From Pseudomonadota bacterium (GTDB taxonomy: Bacteria; Pseudomonadota; Alphaproteobacteria; Rhizobiales; Beijerinckiaceae), in NCBI GenBank assembly GCA_021812505.1, contig JAKANG010000159.1, positions 1-5,203 on the forward strand: a stretch of 5,203 nt of DNA, in the 5' to 3' direction. The notes beneath the pieces are model-generated. The model had not been told where the DNA came from. It saw only the letters and a program-made list of their open reading frames with translations, and did no database searches. Every line of letters starts with the position of its first letter. Positions within the stretch are counted from its first letter, which is position 1. The translations under genes and the position numbers were made by a program. Positions 1-5,203 of the stretch are shown one piece after another.

Positions 1-902
1 GGGGCCTCGGGCCCGACAAGCCGCCGGGCAAGACGCTGATCAGCGAATTCGGGCTCGCCATGCATGCGCAATCGACGCGCGGCGCCGAAACCCGCAACGT
101 GCTGGTCGATTTCGGCTATACGCCGGAAGCTCTGATCAACAACGCCACCCTCGTCGGGCTCGATCCGGCGAGCCTCGACGCCATGGTCCTCAGCCACGGC
201 CATTACGATCATTTCGGCGGCCTGGCCGGTTTCCTGAGGCAATTTGGCGCCGCGCTTAAGCCGAACCTGCCGCTCTTCGTCGGCGGCGAGGAGGCTTTTT
301 GCGCGCGGCAATGGGTCGGACCGCCGGTCAAGGGCGATTTCGGGGCCATTGATCGCAACGGGCTGAAGGCGGCGCGGATCGCCGTAACGAGCATAGAGGG
401 GCCATCCCTGGTCGCGGGTCACGCTTTCACCACCGGGCAGATTCCCCAGAAGACCTTCGAAAAGGTGCTGTCGCCGAGCGTTATGAAGATCGGCGTGGCG
501 CAGGGCTTCGGATGCTATGCCGACCAATTGCCCGAGGACGAGAGAGGTCTGGCGGCGGCGCCCGACCAGTTCCGCCACGAGATCGCGACGGCATACAACC
601 TGAAGGGACGCGGCCTTGTCGTCTTGACCTCGTGCAGCCATCGCGGCGTCGTGAACGCGATCCGGCAGGCCCAGGCGGCGTCGGGCGTCAACAAGGTTCA
701 CGCGGTGATCGGGGGATTCCACCTCGCGCCCTACAAGGAGGATTATGTCCGCGACACGGTCGCGGCGCTTAAGGAAATGGACGTTGATTACGTCATTCCG
801 CTTCACTGTTCGGGCGAGCCGTTCTTCGAAATCGCCAAGGCGGAAATTCCGGCCAAACTGATGCGTTCCTACACCGGCACGCTCCTCGTGTTCGGAAACT
901 GA
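1..902 (+). CDS. MBL-fold metallo-hydrolase, COG1237 type (5' partial)
   Basis: Metal-dependent hydrolase of the metallo-beta-lactamase superfamily. It belongs to the branch often labelled 7,8-dihydropterin-6-methyl-4-(ribofuranosyl)aminobenzene-phosphate synthase-like. The substrate cannot be read from sequence. The frame is open from base 3 and the first in-frame ATG, at 60, is probably internal: the codons before it (TLISEFGLAM) match the conserved 'AEHGLA' strand of the family. Counting from that ATG, the metal motif HxHxDH is SHGHYDH (H46, H48, D50, H51). Further family metal-site or core segments are TSCSHRG (H194), GGFHL (H221) and PLHCSG (H249). The C-terminus (YTGTLLVFGN, TGA at 900-902) looks natural, so only the N-terminus is missing, including any Tat or Sec signal, which relatives often carry. 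The next gene starts 200 bases downstream, so an operon is not evident. Fold and family are secure; the biological role is unknown. Confidence 0.9.
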   Translation, partial: GLGPDKPPGKTLISEFGLAMHAQSTRGAETRNVLVDFGYTPEALINNATLVGLDPASLDAMVLSHGHYDHFGGLAGFLRQFGAALKPNLPLFVGGEEAFCARQWVGPPVKGDFGAIDRNGLKAARIAVTSIEGPSLVAGHAFTTGQIPQKTFEKVLSPSVMKIGVAQGFGCYADQLPEDERGLAAAPDQFRHEIATAYNLKGRGLVVLTSCSHRGVVNAIRQAQAASGVNKVHAVIGGFHLAPYKEDYVRDTVAALKEMDVDYVIPLHCSGEPFFEIAKAEIPAKLMRSYTGTLLVFGN

Positions 903-930
903 ATGCAGATCGCGCCTCGACGCGGGAAAA

Positions 931-960
931 GCGCCGCTGCCGCCGGCTCGGGCGCGGCGC
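931..960. terminator. GC-rich hairpin after the hydrolase gene (possible weak terminator)
   Basis: A 7-bp perfect stem (GCGCCGC at 931-937 with GCGGCGC at 954-960) is extended by 3 more pairs (940-942 with 949-951) across a 2x2 mismatch, leaving a 6-base loop. It lies 28 bases after the hydrolase stop. No T-run follows on the plus strand. AAAA precedes the stem, so the T-run would serve only minus-strand transcription, where no gene ends here. In such GC-rich DNA this may be chance. The rest of the gap up to 1102 holds no gene that I can support. Confidence 0.25.
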
Positions 961-1102
961 GCGGAACAAGAGGGCGGTCGGCCCGGACGAGCGCCGTGAA
1001 CGCGGGCGATCGCGTTCTGGACGAATTTCGATTGCGACTTAACGTCCCTGCAAGGTGGCGCGGCGTAACATTTTTCGCCTTTTTCCCCCGAGTGCCGCGC
1101 CT

Positions 1103-1879
1103 ATGCCCGCAATCTCAGCCGACCCCACGCCTGACGCCCTGCGCCTGCGCAGCCTCCGCAAATCCTTCGGGGGGGCTTCGGGCAAAGTGGCGGTGGACGG
1201 GCTCGATCTGTCGATCCGTCCCGGCGAATTCTACGCCTTGCTCGGCGCCAATGGCGCCGGCAAGACCACGACCTTGCGCATGGTCGCAGGCCTGCTTCAG
1301 CCCGACGAGGGCGACATCGCGATCTGCGGTGTCGACGCGTGCAAAAATCCACTGGACGCCAAGGCCGTCACCGCCTGGTTGCCCGACGAGCCGCTTCTCT
1401 ATGACAAGCTGGCGCCGCTGGAGTATCTGGAATTCGTCGCCGGGCTGTGGGGCCTCGATTGCGCGACCGGCGCCGCCCGCGCCGAAGACCTCCTGCGCCG
1501 CCTCGGCCTATGGGAACAGCGCAACCAGCGCTGCGAGGGCTTTTCGCGCGGCATGCGGCAAAAGGTGGCGCTGGCGGGGGCGCTGATCCATGCGCCGCGC
1601 CTGCTGATGCTTGACGAGCCGCTGACCGGCCTCGACGCCGGCGCCGCGCGGCTGGTCAAGGACATGCTCACCGAGCAGACCCGGGAGGGCGTGGCGGTCG
1701 TGCTGACGACCCATATTCTGGAAGTCGCGGAAAAGCTCGCCGACCGGATCGGGATCATCGCCCATGGCCGATTGATCGCCGAGGGAAGCCTTGGCCAGCT
1801 GCGCGCCCTGACCGCACAGACAGCCGCCAGCCTTGAAGATGTCTTCCTCGATCTCACCGCGCGCGAGGAAGCGGCGTGA
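1103..1879 (+). CDS. ABC transporter ATP-binding protein, EcsA-like
   Basis: Cytoplasmic ATPase subunit that powers the permease encoded immediately downstream; 258 residues from the ATG at 1103. All ABC motifs are visible: Walker A GANGAGKT (48-55), signature FSRGMRQK (147-154), Walker B LLMLDEP (167-173) with catalytic E172, D-loop TGLD, and H-loop histidine H204. The Q-loop position reads WLPDEP (92-97), with Asp where Gln is usual. The C-terminal SLEDVFLDLT and the overall pattern resemble Bacillus EcsA and other ABC-2-type exporter ATPases. Start choice: a GTG at 1055 would add 16 residues (MARRNIFRLFPPSAAP) that do not look conserved and has no spaced Shine-Dalgarno sequence, so I prefer 1103, although its ribosome site is also weak. 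The stop overlaps the permease start by 3 bases, indicating one operon and translational coupling. The transported substrate is unknown. Confidence 0.93.
   Translation: MPAISADPTPDALRLRSLRKSFGGASGKVAVDGLDLSIRPGEFYALLGANGAGKTTTLRMVAGLLQPDEGDIAICGVDACKNPLDAKAVTAWLPDEPLLYDKLAPLEYLEFVAGLWGLDCATGAARAEDLLRRLGLWEQRNQRCEGFSRGMRQKVALAGALIHAPRLLMLDEPLTGLDAGAARLVKDMLTEQTREGVAVVLTTHILEVAEKLADRIGIIAHGRLIAEGSLGQLRALTAQTAASLEDVFLDLTAREEAA
1865..1870 (+). promoter_or_regulatory. Shine-Dalgarno of the permease gene
   Basis: GAGGAA lies inside the last codons of the ATPase gene, five bases before the GTG at 1876. It settles the GTG as the permease start and explains coupled translation through the GTGA stop/start overlap. 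Confidence 0.75.
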
Positions 1880-3399
1880 ATTCGGGCTCTCTCCCCCTTT
1901 CGCGCCTCGTCCGCCACGACCTTGTCCTGTCCTGGCGCCGGATATGTGGCTTCCTGCGCGCCCGCACGACGACGAAAGCTCTGGTCCTGATCGGGCTGGC
2001 GCTTGTCGCGCTCCATCTCGTCGCCTGGCCAATGGCCAAGGCCTTGCTGGCGATCGAGGCGAAGGAAGGCGCCATCCCTCTCCTCGGCATGGGCTTCGTC
2101 GTGGTCCTGCCGTGGCTGATGTCGCAGGGCCTGACCGGCGCGACCCGGGCGCTCTATTCGCGCGGCGATCTCGACCTGTTGCTGTCGGCGCCGCTTCCGC
2201 CGCGCAAGATCCTGTCCGGGCGCATGATTGCGGTCGCGATCGAGAATTTCGGCGGCATCGGGATTTTCATCCTGCCGCTGGCCAATATGGCGGCGCTGCT
2301 CGGGGGCGCGAACTGGCTGGCGATCTATCCTGCGCTCGCCGCCGCGGTGCTGGTGGCGACCGGCGTGAGCTTCGGCGCGACGCTCGGCCTGTTTCACCTG
2401 CTCGGCCCGAAGCGAACGCGCGCCGCGACCCAGGTCATCGCCACCTTGGTCGGCGCCTGGTTCGTGGTCTGCGCCCAGATCTTCAATTTTATCCCGGCGA
2501 AAAATCAAGCCGCGCTGCACGCGGCGCTCGCCCATCCGGCGCCGGGCGGCTGGCTTGATCCCCATGGCGCGCTCTGGCTGCCGGCGCGCGCCGCCGCCGC
2601 CGATCCGGCGGCGATGGCGCCCTGGCTCGGCTTCGGGCTGGCGGTCTTCCTGCTCGCGGCTTCAGCCCTCGGACCGGCCTTCACCCGCGGCGCGCTGATC
2701 GCGGCGGGGGAGGGCAGGGCGCGCCGCGCCAACCGCGACGCCCGCTTCCGCTGCGGACGCGCCGGCGCCCTGCGCCGCAAGGAATGGCGGCTGCTCGCGC
2801 GCGATCCCTATCTGCTGTCGCAGGTCCTGCTGCAGTCGCTTTACACGCTGCCCATCGCCTTGATCCTCTGGAAGACTCAGGGGCCGAACGGCTCGGTGGC
2901 CCTTTCCGTTTCGCCGGCGCTCGTCGCCATCTCCGCTCAATTGGCGGCGGCGCTCGCCTTTCTCGCGGCGTCCAGCGAGGAGGCGGCGGAAATGATCGCC
3001 ACCGCGCCGATCGCTTCGGACGAAATGCTGCGCCGAAAGCTGGAGGCGGTCGCTGTTCCCGTGGCCATGCTTCTGGCCCTGCCTCTCGCTGGCGTCGTCA
3101 TCGTTTCGCCGCGCATCGGCGTCGTGACCTTGATTTGCGCCGCAGCGGCGGCGGCCTCGACGGCGGCGCTGAATTTCTGGAAGCCGCTGGAAAACAGGCG
3201 CGGCGATCTCATCAAGACGCATGCGCAGAACAAGATCGTCGGTCTCGTCGAGCACGGCCTGTCGATCAGTTGGGCGGTCGCGGCCCTGATCTTCAGCTTC
3301 GGCTCGTGGCTCGGTCTCGTCGGAGTTGCGGGCGCCGCCGTCCTGCTCTGGGCGAGCAAGCCGCGCGGCAGACCAGCCGCGCCCCTGATGGCGGCCTGA
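1876..3399 (+). CDS. ABC transporter permease, fused two-half ABC-2/EcsB-like
   Basis: Integral membrane partner of the preceding ATPase; 507 residues with about 11-12 hydrophobic stretches (roughly 36-56, 69-88, 119-143, 147-173, 186-206, 248-268, 316-332, 342-365, 391-411, 413-432, 463-493). The GTG start overlaps the ATPase stop and has a good GAGGAA site. The N-terminal part has an amphipathic Arg/Trp-rich segment (10-30) and the motif YSRGDLDLLLSAPLPPRK (94-111), which I associate with alphaproteobacterial ABC-2-type permeases. A similar layout recurs about 270 residues later: LRRKEWRLLARDPYL (299-313), then MIATAPIASDEMLRRK (373-388). This suggests two fused half-permeases. The basic linker at about 279-303 would lie in the cytoplasm. 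There is no signal peptide and no extracytoplasmic domain. It is probably an exporter, but the substrate cannot be inferred. A strong hairpin follows 62 bases after the stop. Confidence 0.87.
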   Translation: MNSGSLPLSRLVRHDLVLSWRRICGFLRARTTTKALVLIGLALVALHLVAWPMAKALLAIEAKEGAIPLLGMGFVVVLPWLMSQGLTGATRALYSRGDLDLLLSAPLPPRKILSGRMIAVAIENFGGIGIFILPLANMAALLGGANWLAIYPALAAAVLVATGVSFGATLGLFHLLGPKRTRAATQVIATLVGAWFVVCAQIFNFIPAKNQAALHAALAHPAPGGWLDPHGALWLPARAAAADPAAMAPWLGFGLAVFLLAASALGPAFTRGALIAAGEGRARRANRDARFRCGRAGALRRKEWRLLARDPYLLSQVLLQSLYTLPIALILWKTQGPNGSVALSVSPALVAISAQLAAALAFLAASSEEAAEMIATAPIASDEMLRRKLEAVAVPVAMLLALPLAGVVIVSPRIGVVTLICAAAAAASTAALNFWKPLENRRGDLIKTHAQNKIVGLVEHGLSISWAVAALIFSFGSWLGLVGVAGAAVLLWASKPRGRPAAPLMAA

Positions 3400-3451
3400 G
3401 CGAGATTTGGGCGCTTGCTCTGGCATGCGCCAACAGCTCGCCGGGTTGTCG

Positions 3452-3483
3452 AAACGAAAATCGCCGGCCCCAGAGGGCCGGCG
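3452..3483 (-). terminator. Rho-independent terminator between convergent genes
   Basis: A perfect 9-bp stem, CGCCGGCCC (3462-3470) with GGGCCGGCG (3475-3483), closes a 4-base loop (CAGA). On the minus strand it is followed by ATTTTCGTTTC, a usable T-tract, so it should end transcription of the 97-residue gene 46 bases after its stop. On the plus strand it follows the permease stop by 62 bases but is trailed only by TTAAGTT, so it would be a weaker terminator there. Its position between two convergent genes fits a shared terminator. Confidence 0.75.
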
Positions 3484-3528
3484 TTAAGTTGGCGGCGCGC
3501 CCAGAAGCGGCCGCCGGCGACATCGCGC

Positions 3529-3822
3529 TTAAGTGCGCGACATCATATAAAGCAATTGGGTCTCGAAGGCCGGGATCTTGTCCGCGCCAAGCAATTTGAG
3601 GGCTGCGGGCGCGTCAACCGACACAACCGAACAGCCGTTCTTGACGCTTTGCCTGATCAGCCCGCAGGTTTCTTCGGCAAAATCCGTCGCCGGATCGATC
3701 TTCGCCGGAAGGTCCTGCGGCGCCCATTTTGCGGTCCACCCCCAGATGGTGTCATGACCGGCAGGCACGTCCCTTGATATGAAGTCCTTCGGGAGACGGA
3801 CGCTCCCGTTCGATTGGCTCAT
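3529..3822 (-). CDS. Hypothetical protein, 97 residues
   Basis: I do not recognise the family. The protein is probably soluble and cytoplasmic, with no signal peptide or membrane segment. Visible features are a Trp-rich stretch WGWTAKWAP (27-35), a central part with two cysteines (ETCGLIR and KNGCSVVSVD), and a C-terminus LLYMMSRT. The start is well supported: an AAGGGGAG ribosome site ends five bases before the ATG. Codon use is strongly G/C-ending along the whole frame, and a terminator lies 46 bases after the TAA. Together these indicate an expressed gene rather than a chance frame. It stands alone between a convergent ABC operon and the Lrp-type regulator, separated from the latter by 217 bases, so context gives no functional hint. 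A plus-strand frame over the same bases (3415-3777) is its shadow. Confidence 0.72.
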   Translation of the reverse strand: MSQSNGSVRLPKDFISRDVPAGHDTIWGWTAKWAPQDLPAKIDPATDFAEETCGLIRQSVKNGCSVVSVDAPAALKLLGADKIPAFETQLLYMMSRT

Positions 3823-4039
3823 GGCCTCTCCCCTTGGCTTGTGTTCGTGCGCGACTCTCCGGTCTTCCGTGCCGAGCCGTGTTCCGGATCTTGTTATTGA
3901 CGCCGGAGTCGCGCTGCTTTTTCATACGCCTCTTCGCCGCTTTTTCACGGTCTTCGGGCGCTTTTGTGGTTGTTACGCCACCCATTCCAAATTTTCGTCT
4001 AACATGTCGGGGACGCCGACGAATTGATTCAGCGCAAGG
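3823..4039. other. Intergenic region, no assignable gene
   Basis: This 217-base gap lies between the regulator stop and the 97-residue gene. It is less GC-rich than its surroundings. I see only a short hairpin, GTCGG (4006-4010) with CCGAC (4016-4020), 20 bases past the regulator stop and without a proper T-run, and a doubtful basic ORF on the minus strand (3752-3985). It presumably contains the promoter of the 97-residue gene, but I cannot place -35 and -10 boxes with confidence. Confidence 0.4.
3828..3835 (-). promoter_or_regulatory. Shine-Dalgarno of the 97-residue gene
   Basis: On the minus strand, AAGGGGAG is followed by AGGCC and the ATG ending at 3822. It has strong complementarity to the 16S tail at standard spacing, and it supports this start over in-frame upstream extensions. 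Confidence 0.65.
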
Positions 4040-4510
4040 TCAGCGCGGCTCCGCCGGTTCGGGGATTCGATAGGCGGAGGCCGTCTTGATCCGTTCCATG
4101 GCGAAGCGCGACGTGACCTTTTTGAGCGGCGCCGCCGCGATCAGGCGCTGGTAGAAGCCGTCATAGGCGGCGGTGTCCGCGACGACGACCCGCAGCAGGT
4201 AATCGACGTCGCCCGCCATGCGATAGAAATCCATGACTTCCGGCATGGCGGAAACCGCCGCGGCGAAACGCGCGAGCCAGGCTTGCGAGTGGTCGTCGGT
4301 CTCAATCGAGACGAAGACCGTGAGCCCGAGGCCGATCTTCTGCGGATCGACCAAAGCGACGCGCCCGGTGATGACGCCCGATTTCTCGAGCTTCTGCACG
4401 CGCTTCCAGCAGGGAGTCGAGGACAGGCCTACGGCCCGGGCGAGGTCGGCGATCGGAATATTCGCGTTTTCCTGGAGAACGGTCAGGATCTTGCGGTCGA
4501 TCGCATCCAT
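4040..4510 (-). CDS. Lrp/AsnC-family transcriptional regulator, DecR-like
   Basis: DNA-binding regulator of the feast/famine family; 156 residues, the normal full length. The N-terminal winged helix-turn-helix (about 1-60) begins DAIDRKIL. Its second helix is near 20-27, and the recognition helix is in SSTPCWKRVQKLEKSGVI (30-47). The C-terminal RAM ligand-binding domain (about 64-140) carries RMAGDVDYLLRV (97-108) and FAMERIK. The runs TPCWKR, KIGLGLT, MPEV and FAMExIK closely resemble E. coli DecR (YbaO), which controls cysteine detoxification; shared ligand or targets here are only an inference. These proteins act as dimers or octamers. The ATG has a GAGGGG site 8 bases upstream. The adjacent genes are not amino-acid catabolism genes, so the target is not obvious. 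An 84-base gap separates it from the upstream nucleotidyltransferase-like gene and may hold its own promoter. Confidence 0.93.
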   Translation of the reverse strand: MDAIDRKILTVLQENANIPIADLARAVGLSSTPCWKRVQKLEKSGVITGRVALVDPQKIGLGLTVFVSIETDDHSQAWLARFAAAVSAMPEVMDFYRMAGDVDYLLRVVVADTAAYDGFYQRLIAAAPLKKVTSRFAMERIKTASAYRIPEPAEPR

Positions 4511-4518
4511 GAATTCAA

Positions 4519-4524
4519 CCCCTC
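4519..4524 (-). promoter_or_regulatory. Shine-Dalgarno of the Lrp-type regulator
   Basis: GAGGGG on the minus strand lies 8 bases before the ATG ending at 4510. An in-frame TGA just upstream excludes a longer protein. Confidence 0.65.
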
Positions 4525-4594
4525 ATGCCGTCAATGTGGCCGTGTTCGCATGAGAAGGCAAATTTCCGCAGAGGCATCAACCGAAGCAGCCAGC

Positions 4595-5203
4595 TCAGAC
4601 GGTTTCGTTCGTCCCTGCGCGCCGGGAGAAATCATCCGGCGTGTCGAGGTCGCGCAGCACGCCGTCGCTGTCCGCCTGTACTTCGGCGATGAAGGCGGCC
4701 TGCTGTTCGAGCAGGTTTTTCGCGCCGGAATCCCCCTGCGCCTTGCGCGAGATCGCGGCGAAGAACTGGCGGCCCCACAGCACCGGATGGCCTCGGCGTC
4801 CATCGCGTTTGGGGACGACAATGGCTCGCCCGGCGTCCGGATTGAAAGCCGCGATCATGCGGTCGATCAGGTCCGGGGCGATGTCGGGCATGTCGCCGAG
4901 GAAGATCATCGCCCCGTCCGTGTCGGGCGCCAGCGCGGCGAGGCCCGCCTTGAGGGAGGTCGAAAGGCCACCCGCGAAATCTTCGTTGACGACGAAATGC
5001 GCGGCGACGCCCGCCAGGGCCGCCTGAACCGCGCCGGCCTCATGGCCGAGGACGATGGTCGTCCCGGCGAGGCGCGAGGCGGCGTAGAAATAATACACGC
5101 TCTGCGGCAGCAACCGGCCGACGTTGATCGAGTTCGCGGAGGAGAGGAGGGTGCCCTTCGCCTCGAGCTCGGCCTTGATCGCGGCGTCGGCGAAGATGCG
5201 CTT
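4595..5203 (-). CDS. Chimeric frame: threonine synthase fragment joined to MobA/MocA-like NTP transferase (5' partial)
   Basis: The frame is open from the right edge to the TGA at 4595-4597, giving 202 visible residues. From about visible residue 45 onward it is a MobA-like nucleotidyltransferase (COG2068, molybdenum-cofactor cytidylyl/guanylyltransferase type). Landmarks are IVLGHEAGAVQAAL, NEDFAGGLSTSLKAGL, FLGDMPD (101-107, metal/nucleotide site), RRGHPVLWGRQFF (136-148) and a closing RDLDTPDDF. The family's N-terminal nucleotide-binding loop (LAAGxSxRMGxxK) and about 40 further residues are absent. In their place stands threonine synthase sequence with SANSINVGRLLPQSVYYF. A TTG at 5113 gives the start of a 172-residue product, but it lies inside the threonine synthase motif and is unlikely to be real. 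As it stands the product should not be a working transferase. The C-terminal family call is firm; whether the join is biological is open. Confidence 0.8.
   Translation of the reverse strand, partial: KRIFADAAIKAELEAKGTLLSSANSINVGRLLPQSVYYFYAASRLAGTTIVLGHEAGAVQAALAGVAAHFVVNEDFAGGLSTSLKAGLAALAPDTDGAMIFLGDMPDIAPDLIDRMIAAFNPDAGRAIVVPKRDGRRGHPVLWGRQFFAAISRKAQGDSGAKNLLEQQAAFIAEVQADSDGVLRDLDTPDDFSRRAGTNETV
5075..5203 (-). pseudogene. thrC: Internal fragment of threonine synthase
   Basis: These 43 codons at the right edge read KRIFADAAIKAEL, then SANSINVGRLLPQSVYYF and YAAS. This matches the middle of PLP-dependent threonine synthase, which makes L-threonine from O-phospho-homoserine, around the conserved S(A/V)NSIN segment. 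The following part of that enzyme (the PTGNFGN region and the C-terminal domain) is missing, because the frame passes into the nucleotidyltransferase at about 5083-5066. The SANSIN..RLLPQ form is one I associate with thrC of several non-alphaproteobacterial groups; alphaproteobacterial versions that I recall read more like GVNSINWARI. The upstream part is outside the window, so a full 5' half cannot be excluded. Confidence 0.72.

Noticed and set aside
1057..1072. Sigma-54-like site (TGGCGC...) before the ABC operon
   Set aside because: The -24 GG is present but the -12 GC is lacking (AACAT instead of TTGCA). TTGCGA at 1032 is too far from TAACAT at 1066 for a sigma-70 promoter.
1055..1102. 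GTG at 1055 as the ABC ATPase start
   Set aside because: AAGG directly abuts the GTG with no spacing. The added residues do not resemble the family's N-terminus, and the local DNA looks like an untranslated leader.
903..1586. Long plus-strand frame of 227 codons beginning just after the hydrolase stop
   Set aside because: Its second half runs out of frame through the Walker A to signature region of the ABC ATPase. It is Arg/Pro/Ser/Ala-rich as expected of a shadow frame, and it shows no domain.
1399..2565. 388-codon minus-strand frame
   Set aside because: It is antisense to the ATPase and permease genes. The low-complexity Arg/Gln/Asp-rich translation is typical of the antisense of GC-rich coding DNA, and it has no motif.
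2662..3426. 254-codon minus-strand frame
   Set aside because: It is antisense to the permease, with the same Arg/Gln/Asp-rich shadow composition and no recognisable domain.
3524..3539. CGCGC/GCGCG inverted repeat over the stop codon of the 97-residue gene
   Set aside because: It is a five-base stem without a T-tract; the much better hairpin at 3462-3483 explains termination.
3971..3979. GGCGTAACA nonamer shared (minus strand) with plus strand 1062-1070, considered as a common operator
   Set aside because: Nine-base matches are expected by chance in a window of this size, the flanks do not match, and the distances to the gene starts differ (33 and 149 bases).
3980..4042. Short minus-strand frame reading FVGVPDMLDENLEWVA just after the regulator stop
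   Set aside because: It is open back into the regulator in another frame, but the regulator has a normal full-length C-terminus, so a frameshift is not needed. It is too short to support as a gene.
4641..5027. 128-codon plus-strand frame opposite the nucleotidyltransferase
   Set aside because: It is antisense to clear MobA-like motifs (GDMPD, GHPVLWG) and its Ser/Arg/Ala-rich translation has no domain.

Overview
The window is GC-rich, with strong G/C preference at third codon positions, GTG starts and tight coding. This fits an alphaproteobacterium, probably a Hyphomicrobiales or Beijerinckiaceae/Methylocystaceae-like lineage. That placement is inferred from composition and protein style only, since no rRNA or other marker gene is present. 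Both ends cut through genes, so the piece could be a short contig or an arbitrary slice.

Left part, plus strand (1-3399). A metallo-beta-lactamase-fold hydrolase of the COG1237 type enters from the left edge and ends at 902; its true start lies outside. After about 200 bases without a convincing gene comes a two-gene export-type ABC transporter. It consists of an EcsA-like ATPase (1103-1879) and a 507-residue polytopic permease (1876-3399). Their stop and start codons overlap (GTGA), and a strong Shine-Dalgarno sequence lies inside the ATPase 3' end. The permease looks like two fused half-permeases, so one copy could pair with an ATPase dimer.

Middle (3400-4039). A strong hairpin with a T-tract on the minus strand separates the transporter from a convergent 97-residue protein that I do not recognise (3529-3822, minus). 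A 217-base intergenic stretch lies upstream of that gene. It carries a doubtful small basic ORF and no assignable promoter.

Right part, minus strand (4040-5203). An Lrp/AsnC-family regulator resembling E. coli DecR (4040-4510) lies downstream of a reading frame that runs off the right edge (4595-5203). Most of that frame is the C-terminal two thirds of a MobA/MocA-like nucleotidyltransferase of molybdenum-cofactor maturation. Its first roughly 43 codons are instead an internal piece of threonine synthase (SANSINVGRLLPQSVYYF). The join is in frame and neither protein is complete. This is the most unusual object in the window and is either a misassembly or a real deletion fusion.

Apart from the ABC pair, the genes show no obvious common pathway. 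I see no CRISPR array, tRNA, rRNA, transposase or insertion-sequence end, and no clear novel system beyond the observations listed.
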